Of a DNA stretch of 44,056 nucleotides, positions 26,926 through 34,616 are shown piece by piece. Source of the stretch: Pedobacter sp. ASV17 (GTDB lineage Bacteria > Bacteroidota > Bacteroidia > Sphingobacteriales > Sphingobacteriaceae); assembly GCF_016429065.1 (NCBI RefSeq), contig NZ_JAELTX010000029.1, positions 1 through 44,056 on the forward strand, given 5' to 3'. The position numbers were made by a program, and so were the translations under genes. Each line of letters opens with the position of its first letter. Position 1 is the first letter of the stretch. The notes below the pieces were generated by a model. It saw only the letters and a list, made by a program, of their open reading frames with translations. It was not told where the DNA came from and did not search any database.

Positions 26926-26968
26926 TCGACAAACAATTCATCTTTACAATCTGCCAACAATTGAACAA

Positions 26969-26998
26969 TTTGGCAATTCAACAATTCGATTATCTTTG
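26969..26998 (+). promoter_or_regulatory. Promoter of the M16 peptidase operon
   Basis: TTTG (26969-26972), 18 nt and TATCTTTG (26991-26998) match the Bacteroidota consensus perfectly. The ATG at 27005 is only 7 nt past the -7 box, so the transcript would be leaderless or nearly so. Confidence 0.75.
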
Positions 26999-27004
26999 TT
27001 GCCT

Positions 27005-28243
27005 ATGGTAAATTTTAATCGTTTTACGCTGTCCAATGGTTTAAAAGTTTTGGTGCACGAGGATGCAACCACGCCAATGGCAGTTTTAAATATACTTTAT
27101 GATGTTGGTGCTAGGGACGAAGAGGAGGGAAGAACGGGTTTTGCACATTTGTTTGAACATTTAATGTTTGGCGGCTCTGTGAACATTCCAAGTTACGATG
27201 AACCTTTGCAACGTGTGGGAGGCGAAAACAATGCCTTCACCAGCAATGACATCACCAACTATTACATCACCCTTCCTGCAGCCAATATTGAAACGGCTTT
27301 TTGGTTGGAAAGCGATAGGATGTTGAGCTTGGCTTTTTCGGAAAAGAGCTTGGAAACACAACGTAATGTGGTTTGCGAAGAGTTTAAGCAACGTTACCTT
27401 AATCAGCCTTATGGCGATGTTTGGTTAAAGTTACGCCCTTTAGCTTACCAAAAGCATCCTTATCGTTGGGCAACCATTGGACAGGATTTGGAGCAAATTG
27501 AAAATGCAAAAATGGAAGATGTGAAGGCATTTTTCAAGAAGCATTACACTCCGCAAAATGCTATTCTGGTGGTAGGTGGAAACGTGAAAACCGAAGATGT
27601 AAAACAATTGGCCGAAAAATGGTTTGGACCAATTCCTGCAGGAGATAAATACGAGAGGGACCTTCCTCAGGAACCAGAACAGGTAGCAGAAAGAAATTTG
27701 ACGGTAAAAGCAGATGTGCCTTTGAATGCTATTTACAAAGCCTTTAAAATGTCGGGAAGAACGGATGCCGACTACCAAGTTTTCGATTTGCTATCGGATA
27801 TCTTATCGCAAGGACAATCGTCGAGGTTGTTTAATAGCTTGCTTAAGGAACAAAAGTTGTTTAGTGAAATCAACGCATATATCACCAGTAGTTTAGATGA
27901 AGGTTTGTTTGTGGTAGAAGGTAAACTGGTAGAGGGCGTGAGCATGGAAGTGGCTGAAAAGGCCATTTGGAAAGAACTTGAACTTATTGCTACAGAGCTG
28001 GTGAGTGATGACGAGTTGACCAAGGTGAAAAACAAATCGGAATCGATTATGGTGTTTGCCGAAATGAGTTTATTGGATAAAGCCATGAACTTGGCTTACT
28101 ACGAACTTTTGGGCGATGCTGCTTCGTTGAACGTAGAAATTAATAAATACTTGGGAATCACGGCCGAACAGATTAGGACAGTGGCCAACACCACGTTTAA
28201 GAAAGAAAAATCATCAACCTTATATTATTTAGCCAATGCTTAA
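27005..28243 (+). CDS. M16 family zinc metallopeptidase (active subunit)
   Basis: The 412-residue protein carries the inverted zinc motif HxxEH as H48-L-F-E51-H52 (FAHLFEHLMFGG) and the downstream Glu region EKSLETQRNVVCEEF of M16B peptidases. No signal peptide is predicted by eye. It likely degrades peptides as a heterodimer with the following homologue. The ATG at 27005 is chosen because an upstream TTG falls inside the -7 promoter element. It overlaps the next gene by 8 nt. Confidence 0.92.
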   Translation: MVNFNRFTLSNGLKVLVHEDATTPMAVLNILYDVGARDEEEGRTGFAHLFEHLMFGGSVNIPSYDEPLQRVGGENNAFTSNDITNYYITLPAANIETAFWLESDRMLSLAFSEKSLETQRNVVCEEFKQRYLNQPYGDVWLKLRPLAYQKHPYRWATIGQDLEQIENAKMEDVKAFFKKHYTPQNAILVVGGNVKTEDVKQLAEKWFGPIPAGDKYERDLPQEPEQVAERNLTVKADVPLNAIYKAFKMSGRTDADYQVFDLLSDILSQGQSSRLFNSLLKEQKLFSEINAYITSSLDEGLFVVEGKLVEGVSMEVAEKAIWKELELIATELVSDDELTKVKNKSESIMVFAEMSLLDKAMNLAYYELLGDAASLNVEINKYLGITAEQIRTVANTTFKKEKSSTLYYLANA

Positions 28244-29510
28244 CAGAACAGTAGCCCCTGCGTTTAATCAGGTAAGTGATATTAATTTTATTCAACCCAT
28301 TTCAAAACAATTGGCCAGTGGGCTTCCAGTTTATATTTTGAATGCTGGAGAACAGGAGTTGGTACGTATTGAGTTTATTTTTGAGAATGGAAACTGGAGC
28401 GAACAAAAGCCCCTGCAAGCAGTAGCGGTAAATGGTTTGATTAATAGTGGAACCTCAAAGTTAACGGCAAAACAAATTGCGGACGGTGTTGATTACTACG
28501 GTGCATTTTTGCAAACAGAATATAGTGCTGATTTTACTACCATTACACTGTACACACTAACCAAGCACTTGTCTTCGGTATTGCCTATTTTACATTCGGT
28601 GTTAAACGAGAGCATTTTTCCACAACACGAATTGGAAATTTATCAGCAAAACCAGAAGCAAAAATTGCAGGTGAGTTTGCAAAAGAATGATTATTTGGCC
28701 CGCAAAACTTTTGCCCATGCTATTTTTGGAGATACGGCTTACGGCTCCGATATTAATCCTTCGGATTATGACCAATTACAGCAAATAGACTTGCTGGCTT
28801 ATTTCAAAGCCGCTTACCAACCAAAAAATTGTACCATCATTATTGCAGGTAAATTTGTGGATAGGGATTTTGAGGTATTAGATACGGTTTTTGGTGGTGC
28901 TTGGGAGAACAGTCAAAGTTTCGAACGAAATCATTTCAGTTTTTCTGCTAAAGCTGGCCAAGATATTTACATTGAAAAACCAGAAGCATTGCAGTCTGCC
29001 ATTAGAATGGGTAATTTGAGCATTAACCGTACTCATGTTGATTTTCCCGCTTTGCAAGTATTGAACTGTGTATTTGGTGGCTATTTCGGTTCTCGCTTAA
29101 TGGCCAACATACGTGAAGATAAGGGCTATACTTATGGCATTGGTTCGGGCATTGCTTCGCTAAGACATGCAGGTTATTTCTTTTTAGCTACAGAAGTTGG
29201 CGCTAATGTATGTGCCGATGCCTTGAAAGAAATTGAAAAGGAAATTATGCTTTTAAGGCAGGACCTTGTGGCTGATGAAGAGCTGGACTTGGTTAAAAAC
29301 TATATGCTAGGTTCAATGTTAGGTAGTTTGGAAAATGCTTTTTCTCATGCTGATAAGTTCAAGAACATCCATTTTTTTGGATTGGATTACAACTACTATA
29401 ACAATTACGTAGAAACTGTTAAAAACATTACTGCTCAAGATTTGAAAGAAATGGCCAATCGATATTTAGATTGGAACGCAATGGCGAGAGTGGTAGTAGG
29501 AAAGAAATAA
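28236..29510 (+). CDS. M16 family peptidase-like protein (inactive subunit)
   Basis: The 424-residue homologue lacks HxxEH: the corresponding region reads NGNWSEQKPLQAVAVNGLINSGT. It keeps the R/Y substrate-tail motif GGYFGSRLMANIREDKGYTYG typical of the non-catalytic partner. With the upstream gene it forms the standard M16B alpha/beta pair. Translation is coupled through the 8-nt overlap. It ends before a strong bidirectional terminator. Confidence 0.92.
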   Translation: MLNRTVAPAFNQVSDINFIQPISKQLASGLPVYILNAGEQELVRIEFIFENGNWSEQKPLQAVAVNGLINSGTSKLTAKQIADGVDYYGAFLQTEYSADFTTITLYTLTKHLSSVLPILHSVLNESIFPQHELEIYQQNQKQKLQVSLQKNDYLARKTFAHAIFGDTAYGSDINPSDYDQLQQIDLLAYFKAAYQPKNCTIIIAGKFVDRDFEVLDTVFGGAWENSQSFERNHFSFSAKAGQDIYIEKPEALQSAIRMGNLSINRTHVDFPALQVLNCVFGGYFGSRLMANIREDKGYTYGIGSGIASLRHAGYFFLATEVGANVCADALKEIEKEIMLLRQDLVADEELDLVKNYMLGSMLGSLENAFSHADKFKNIHFFGLDYNYYNNYVETVKNITAQDLKEMANRYLDWNAMARVVVGKK

Positions 29511-29514
29511 ATAT

Positions 29515-29560
29515 AAAAATCCCGTCCCGTCCCGCAAGTGCGGGACGGGACGGGATTTTT
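29515..29560. terminator. Bidirectional GC-rich terminator
   Basis: CCCGTCCCGTCCCGCA and TGCGGGACGGGACGGG form a perfect 16-bp stem, extended by AAAAAT/ATTTTT to 22 bp. It lies between two convergent genes, with T runs on both strands. Its core is shared with the hairpin at 1771-1826. Confidence 0.9.
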
Positions 29561-29591
29561 TATGGTGTGTATTGCAAAATACGCTGTGTAG

Positions 29592-31421
29592 CTATTTTTC
29601 GGTAATTAAAGCCACCTTTCCATCCATGGTGCTCACCAACAATGTTTTATCGTCAATCACCTTAAACGTGTTCACCATAGAGTTGTCTATTTTGTGTGCC
29701 CATAGGGTTTTTCGCGCTAAAGGGTCCATGCAGTACACCGTTCCATTCTTGGTTCCAAAGAAAAGCTTGCCATTTTTCTCGATCAGGTCGGAGGGAGTAT
29801 GTTCATAACCATAGCCTGCGTTAAATTTCCAAGCAATGCCTTCATCTGTTCTGGTGGTTTTGTAGGCTACAATTTCGTCCTGCATGGTTTTGCCATATAC
29901 TAAAGTGCTATCCGTAGAGATACCAATGGATTCGCGGACTTTGGCTTGGTTGTTTCGACATAAAGTTTCGCCTGTATTCGCATCAATAGCGGTAAGGACG
30001 CGATCAGGAGCCGCAATGTAAATGGTACCTTTAGTGGCTACAGGAGTGGCCATTGCTGGAGAGAACATTCTGTTGCCACTTCCATTGTTCCATTTCCATA
30101 TTAAATTGCCTTTGTGAATGTCTAGGGCATACAAATGACGGCCCCATGAACCGAAAATAATTTTTCCTTGGTAAATGAGCGGTTTGCCTACAATAGTGCC
30201 TTCTACTTCCTTAAATTCCCATTTAATTTGTCCAGATTTAATATCAAGTGCCTTAAAGGTATGATCGCTTGCACCAATAAATAACGTTTGTCCTTCAACT
30301 ATGGGCGATCCCAAAACAGATTTACCAGCGGTAGATTTCCACTTTAACTTGCCAGATGTTAGGTTTAAAGCATAGATATTTCCATCACCAGAGCCAAAAA
30401 TGACTAATCCGCTGGTGATGACTGGAGATGAATAAATGGCACCTTTGGTTTGGTAGGTCCAAACAGGTTTTCCTGTTTTTCGATTTAATGCTTCAACTAA
30501 TCCTAAGCTATTCCCAAAAATGACTAAATCATTGCTGTATGCTGGGGTATTAACCACGTTTGCATTAGAATGGTAAGTCCAAACTGCTTTTACATTAGGG
30601 GATGTTCTGTTGATGGAGAAATCAGGCCTTTCATAAGTTTTTCCATCCTTCACAAAAGTTTTAAGTGCAATTTTTCGCCAAGCTGGTAGTAGTTGTTCGG
30701 TAGGCCTTTTAGTGGCAAAGTATACCGTATCTTTAGCCATGCTCACAATGTTGTAACCACCTATGCTATCTTTTGCACGTAGATTAGAACGGCCCATCGT
30801 AGCGGCTATCCCTTCAAAATTATATGCTTTGTTTTGGTGTCCATGACCACAAATGGCGTATTGAATATTTTTAGTTTTTAAACGATCGGTAACCTCATAC
30901 CAATTGTCAAGACTGTTATCGATAGGGTAGTGGTTCACAAAAACAACTGGCATTGACGCTGGTGTTTTCTTCAATAGGCTGTCGAGCCAAACGGTGGCAT
31001 CACGAGGGATGTGTCCGTCGCTCATGCGTACGTAAGGCCCCGAAGCACAGGCAATAAAACGATAGCCTTTATGATCAAAGGTAAATTTGTCATAGCCAAA
31101 GGTGGTAATGAAAGAAACGCCACCTGACTCCGACCATCCAGTATCATGGTTGCCAGGAATGACATAATAAGGTTTATTAAGGTTAGCGAGTATTTCTTTG
31201 GCCAGTTTGAGCTCTTCATTGGTGCCCATCTCGGTAATATCGCCAGTTACCAGCACAAAATCGATGTCGTTTTGTTGATTGATATCAGTAACGGTTCTTC
31301 GTAAATCTTCTTCACCAGTTGCCGTGCCCACATGGGTATCAGTTACAAAAGCATACTTAAAATTCTGTGCGTAGCTGAAACTTGCAATCAGTAATAGGAC
31401 TGCAACAAATAAATTCCTCAT
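29592..31421 (-). CDS. Exported metallophosphoesterase fused to a PQQ-type beta-propeller
   Basis: The 609-residue protein has a signal peptide (ending SFSYAQ). The N-terminal calcineurin-like phosphoesterase shows all metal motifs: DTHVG, GDITEMG, GNHDTGW, VNHYPI and GHGHQNK (residues about 25-200). The C-terminal part (about 265-605) is a quinoprotein-like propeller of repeated GxIYALxxxTGKxxWxxxxxG blades. The catalytic domain should hydrolyse a phosphoester in the periplasm; the substrate is unknown. PQQ itself is not implied, since this blade motif is also a general protein/ligand binding propeller. It is single on the minus strand. Confidence 0.92.
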   Translation of the reverse strand: MRNLFVAVLLLIASFSYAQNFKYAFVTDTHVGTATGEEDLRRTVTDINQQNDIDFVLVTGDITEMGTNEELKLAKEILANLNKPYYVIPGNHDTGWSESGGVSFITTFGYDKFTFDHKGYRFIACASGPYVRMSDGHIPRDATVWLDSLLKKTPASMPVVFVNHYPIDNSLDNWYEVTDRLKTKNIQYAICGHGHQNKAYNFEGIAATMGRSNLRAKDSIGGYNIVSMAKDTVYFATKRPTEQLLPAWRKIALKTFVKDGKTYERPDFSINRTSPNVKAVWTYHSNANVVNTPAYSNDLVIFGNSLGLVEALNRKTGKPVWTYQTKGAIYSSPVITSGLVIFGSGDGNIYALNLTSGKLKWKSTAGKSVLGSPIVEGQTLFIGASDHTFKALDIKSGQIKWEFKEVEGTIVGKPLIYQGKIIFGSWGRHLYALDIHKGNLIWKWNNGSGNRMFSPAMATPVATKGTIYIAAPDRVLTAIDANTGETLCRNNQAKVRESIGISTDSTLVYGKTMQDEIVAYKTTRTDEGIAWKFNAGYGYEHTPSDLIEKNGKLFFGTKNGTVYCMDPLARKTLWAHKIDNSMVNTFKVIDDKTLLVSTMDGKVALITEK

Positions 31422-31545
31422 CTAAATAATTCCTAATTGTGGTAATGAAATTAGGATAAATATCTGTCGAAGAAGAATTGAAATGAAACTTTCAGATATA
31501 AAAATAAATTTTCCATGATTAATTAGTTGAAGTTTAATGATGATT

Positions 31546-31902
31546 CTATTTTCCTAATTTGAAAAGATTTGTGGCGGGTTGGCCCCAAATATTATCTTTT
31601 ACCATATAAATTATTTTGCAATTTGTTACCTCTTTGCACATCGCATCCACTTGTCCCCAAGCATAATTGCAATTGCCTATTGGGTTGCCATTTTTATCAT
31701 ATATTACTCCTGGGGCATCGTAAGCGTTTTGCCCAGTGCTATAAACGGTTTCACCATTGTATTTGCAAATGCTGATTTGCCCATCTTTATAAACCTCATA
31801 AAGTTTATCTAAGGTTTTTTTGTTCTCGATAATGTCTTTGCTGCAGCTTAAGCAATTCAAAAATAAGATAGCTGCTGCCAATTGTAAAAAGAGACGTTTC
31901 AT
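31546..31902 (-). CDS. Small Cys-containing lipoprotein
   Basis: The 118-residue product has a lipoprotein signal (LFLNCLSCSKD, lipobox LSC) and four internal cysteines in the mature part (ICKYNGE, GNCNYAWGQVDAMCKEVTNCK), which suggests disulfides in the periplasm or outside. Its start lies 10 nt after the stop of the upstream lipoprotein gene on the same strand. No family recognised. Confidence 0.8.
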   Translation of the reverse strand: MKRLFLQLAAAILFLNCLSCSKDIIENKKTLDKLYEVYKDGQISICKYNGETVYSTGQNAYDAPGVIYDKNGNPIGNCNYAWGQVDAMCKEVTNCKIIYMVKDNIWGQPATNLFKLGK

Positions 31903-31912
31903 ATGAGCTGAA

Positions 31913-32320
31913 TTAAAAAGAAGAATTATAGACTAAAACAGGTTTCCCATTACTACAGCTTACCGTTGTGGGCTCTCTTGGGATATCACAGGTAGAAACG
32001 ATATTCCATTTTTTGTTGTACGTTTTTTCAAGTTCCGTATATTTCGTAACTAAGCTTTTAAACTCATTAACGTTAATACTTGTTGAATAGGCTATATAAC
32101 CCACAGGGCCGCCACAAGCTTTGTTTCCAATGGGAGTGAATTTCAATTCGTAATCTGTAGTGCCTCCGCAGGTACTACTCTCGGCAATCGTTTTTATCTT
32201 GCTATAAAGCTGCTCAAGCTCCTTTTGGTCTTTGATTTTTGCATTTTCTTTTTTGCAGCCAAAGGAGAAAAATACGCCAAATAATAATACGTAAATAAGA
32301 TACAGGTTTGGTTTGTTCAT
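31913..32320 (-). CDS. Small lipoprotein, partner of the previous one
   Basis: The 135-residue product has the signal MNKPNLYLIYVLLFGVFFSF ending in the lipobox FGC(KK). The mature part has a helical linker (DQKELEQLYSKIKTIAES) and a domain with STCGGTTDYELKF, KACGGPVGYIAYS and STCDI. It shares with its neighbour a KKxLxxLY helix right after the lipid anchor, so the two may be distant paralogues. Function unknown. Confidence 0.8.
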   Translation of the reverse strand: MNKPNLYLIYVLLFGVFFSFGCKKENAKIKDQKELEQLYSKIKTIAESSTCGGTTDYELKFTPIGNKACGGPVGYIAYSTSINVNEFKSLVTKYTELEKTYNKKWNIVSTCDIPREPTTVSCSNGKPVLVYNSSF

Positions 32321-32704
32321 GGTTTAGGTTTTGTGTTAATACGCAACGCTTTTGATAAACGCTACAAGCTGGCGGTAATAGTTCTACCGTTTGATGTAAA
32401 ATAAACCTGATGGAAATAGAGATCCTTTTTGTTTCACTACCGCAGGCCTATGTACCCTTGCAAACCTCGCAGGTTTTGAGAAAGGCGAAGCCTTAAACTT
32501 TACGACTGAAGGATAATGACAAATGAGAATTCCTCTATAGGCCCAGGATGACAATAGGCCACAAAAAGATAGTAATGGACCGCAGGACTGGAATTGTCAA
32601 ATAAAAACAACAATTGCTTTACCAAAATATAACAATCGGAATTTTATTTTAACCTAAAAAACTGTATCTTTGCCTGGCAAATAATAATTCGTAATTTATT
32701 TGCT
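32321..32704. other. 384-nt intergenic region before guaB
   Basis: No credible ORF is seen. It contains a degenerate AAACCTCGCAGGTTTT half-repeat (about 32462-32477), fragments that look like decayed repeats, and the guaB promoter at its right end. Confidence 0.6.
32643..32672 (+). promoter_or_regulatory. Promoter of guaB
   Basis: TTTA (32643-32646), 18 nt and TATCTTTG (32665-32672). Between it and the ATG an inverted repeat CAAATAA ... TTATTTG (32678-32702) spans the likely 5' leader; its role is unknown. Confidence 0.6.
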
Positions 32705-34177
32705 ATGCAACTCGATCCCCAAAAATTTATTGCTTTAGGTTTAACTTATGATGACGTACTTTTGGTACCATCGTATTCGGAAATATTGCCTAGAGATGTT
32801 AACACCAGCACTTTCTTAACCAAAAAAATCCAGTTGAACGTTCCTTTGGTTTCGGCAGCGATGGATACCGTTACTGAAGCTGAATTGGCCATTGCCATTG
32901 CCCAAAACGGTGGATTGGGGATGCTTCATAAAAACATGAGCATTGAGAGACAGGCCGAAGAGGTACGCAAAGTAAAGCGTTCAGAAAGCGGTATGATCCA
33001 AGATCCAGTAACCTTGTTAGAAACATCGGTTGTTGCAGATGCTTTTAAAATTATGAAGGAGCACAAAATTGGTGGTATTCCAGTAGTAACATCGGATAAC
33101 AAACTGGTTGGCATTATTACCAATAGAGATTTGCGTTTCCAAAAGGATATGAGCAAGCCAATTGCGCAGGTAATGACCAAAGAGAATTTGATTACCGCTC
33201 CTGAAGGAACTAACCTGAAAGAGGCAGAAGAGATTTTGCAAAACCATAAAATTGAAAAACTACCTGTAGTAGATGAACAAGGCTTTTTGAGCGGTTTGAT
33301 TACTTTCAAGGATATTCAAAAAGTTAAAAACTATCCAGCGGCTTGTAAAGACGAAAAAGGTCGTTTACGTGTAGGTGCTGCGGTTGGTGTAACTGCTGAT
33401 ACGATGCAACGTGTGGATGCTTTAGTAAAAGCAGGGGTTGATGTGATTGCCATTGATACAGCTCACGGTCACTCGAAAGGGGTGATTGATAAGTTAAAAG
33501 AAGTAAAAGCTAAATATCCAGAATTACAGGTAATTGCTGGTAACATTGCTACTGGTGCCGCGGCAAAAGCTTTGGCTGATGCTGGTGCTGATGCGGTTAA
33601 AGTGGGTATTGGTCCAGGTTCTATTTGTACTACCAGAATTATTGCTGGGGTAGGGGTACCGCAATTATACGCTGTTTTTGAGTGTGCCAAGGCTTTAAAA
33701 GGTACAGGCGTTCCAGTAATTGCCGATGGCGGAATTAAACATACTGGTGATATTGCAAAGGCCATTGCAGCTGGAGCTAGCACGGTAATGGCAGGTTCGT
33801 TATTTGCAGGTGTGGAAGAAAGCCCAGGTGAAACCATCATTTACGAAGGACGTAAGTTTAAATCGTACCGTGGTATGGGATCTATCGAGGCGATGGAGCA
33901 AGGCTCAAAAGACCGTTATTTCCAAGATGTAGAAGACGATATTAAGAAATTGGTACCAGAAGGTATCGTAGGTCGTGTGCCATACAAAGGTACTTTGGCC
34001 GAGGTGATGTACCAATATATTGGTGGTTTACGTGCAAGTATGGGCTACGTTGGCGCAGCTAGCATTGATAAGTTGCAAGAAGCACAGTTTGTACAAATTA
34101 CAGCTGCTGGTATGCGTGAAAGTCATCCACATGATATCACTATCACTAAAGAAGCACCGAATTATACAAGTAAGTAG
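32705..34177 (+). CDS. guaB: IMP dehydrogenase
   Basis: The 490-residue protein oxidises IMP to XMP with NAD+, the committed step of GMP synthesis. The TIM barrel carries the catalytic Cys308 in [18 protein letters not shown] and the IMP-binding [13 protein letters not shown] and [13 protein letters not shown] motifs. Two CBS domains are inserted at about residues 95-205 ([17 protein letters not shown] ... [18 protein letters not shown]). The length is that of the full bacterial enzyme. It stands alone, with its own promoter and a strong terminator. Confidence 0.98.
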   Translation: MQLDPQKFIALGLTYDDVLLVPSYSEILPRDVNTSTFLTKKIQLNVPLVSAAMDTVTEAELAIAIAQNGGLGMLHKNMSIERQAEEVRKVKRSESGMIQDPVTLLETSVVADAFKIMKEHKIGGIPVVTSDNKLVGIITNRDLRFQKDMSKPIAQVMTKENLITAPEGTNLKEAEEILQNHKIEKLPVVDEQGFLSGLITFKDIQKVKNYPAACKDEKGRLRVGAAVGVTADTMQRVDALVKAGVDVIAIDTAHGHSKGVIDKLKEVKAKYPELQVIAGNIATGAAAKALADAGADAVKVGIGPGSICTTRIIAGVGVPQLYAVFECAKALKGTGVPVIADGGIKHTGDIAKAIAAGASTVMAGSLFAGVEESPGETIIYEGRKFKSYRGMGSIEAMEQGSKDRYFQDVEDDIKKLVPEGIVGRVPYKGTLAEVMYQYIGGLRASMGYVGAASIDKLQEAQFVQITAAGMRESHPHDITITKEAPNYTSK

Positions 34178-34275
34178 AGAAGTTGATCGTCGGTAAGTCC
34201 GAAAGATTCGAGAGAATCTTACTAAAAGAAGCAGTTATTTTCGATTATTCTTAAATTAATCTGTAAATCATATAC

Positions 34276-34308
34276 AGCGGGGCATCGGTTACGATAGCCC
34301 CGCTTTTT
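34276..34308 (+). terminator. guaB terminator
   Basis: AGCGGGGC ... GCCCCGCT plus an inner ATCG/CGAT pair form a GC-rich stem followed by TTTTT. A second small hairpin AAGATTC-GAGA-GAATCTT (34203-34220) lies upstream without a T tract. Confidence 0.9.
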
Positions 34309-34333
34309 GTTGCAATCTTTTTTGCATCCCCTT

Positions 34334-34366
34334 AAACCTCGTAGGTTTTCAAAACCTACGAGGTTT
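34334..34366. repeat. 33-nt hairpin repeat, family A (second copy)
   Basis: AAACCTCGTAGGTTT, TCA, AAACCTACGAGGTTT. The stem is identical to 26893-26925; only the 3-nt loop differs. It lies between the guaB terminator and the TonB receptor promoter. Confidence 0.85.
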
Positions 34367-34440
34367 TATCCGCACCACCCAAACCCCTGCCAAAAGGTAC
34401 CTTTCTTTCTGCTAATACCACACATTTTTCAAAATAAAAT

Positions 34441-34469
34441 TTTGGTTTGTAAAAACTTTAATATATTTG
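34441..34469 (+). promoter_or_regulatory. Promoter of the leader ORF/TonB receptor unit
   Basis: TTTG (34441-34444), 17 nt and TATATTTG (34462-34469) fit the Bacteroidota consensus perfectly. The predicted start falls inside the 17-nt box that follows directly. Confidence 0.8.
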
Positions 34470-34470
34470 T

Positions 34471-34487
34471 CTACTAAATCTATAGAT
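34471..34487 (+). promoter_or_regulatory. 17-nt box CTACTAAATC-TA-TAGAT, candidate operator
   Basis: This box covers the predicted transcription start of the TonB receptor unit, a position suited to a repressor. 15 of 17 bases are identical to the box at 38486-38502 in the promoter of the siroheme methyltransferase gene. It holds the palindrome ATCTATAGAT. The binding protein is unknown; an Rrf2/IscR-like sulfur regulator is a guess from the shared gene context. Confidence 0.6.
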
Positions 34488-34514
34488 ATTATATATAATT
34501 TAAAAATTGGAAAT

Positions 34515-34601
34515 ATGAAAAGATCACTGAATCCCATGTGTTGCTGTATGATGAAAAACGCTTTCGACTATTTAAAAATACCCATACAGCAAACCTCGTA
34601 A
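34515..34601 (+). CDS. Cys-rich leader peptide upstream of the TonB receptor
   Basis: A 28-codon ORF begins at ATG 34515 and ends with TAA at 34599-34601, 15 nt before the receptor ATG. The peptide opens MKRSLNPMCCCMMKN: codons 9-11 are three consecutive Cys codons (TGT TGC TGT, 34539-34547). It has no signal peptide or domain and is likely made as a sensor of translation rather than as a functional product. The Cys codons form part of the left arm of a 10-bp hairpin. Poly-Cys leader ORFs act as cysteine-responsive attenuators in mycobacteria (established there); the same role here is inferred. That it is translated is not proven. Confidence 0.65.
   Translation: MKRSLNPMCCCMMKNAFDYLKIPIQQTS
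34541..34592 (+). promoter_or_regulatory. Hairpin joining the Cys codons to the receptor's upstream region
   Basis: TTGCTGTATG (34541-34550) and CATACAGCAA (34583-34592) are perfectly complementary over 10 bp, with a 32-nt loop. A ribosome paused at the Cys codons would occupy the left arm and free the right arm, which ends 24 nt before the receptor ATG. No T tract follows, so control at the level of translation or Rho access is more likely than classic termination. Confidence 0.6.
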
Positions 34602-34616
34602 CACTTTATACAAAAA

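Noticed and set aside
32321..32704. Structured non-coding RNA in the guaB upstream gap
   Set aside because: Only short, unconnected inverted repeats and a degenerate hairpin fragment are seen; nothing resembles a known purine or guanidine riboswitch core.
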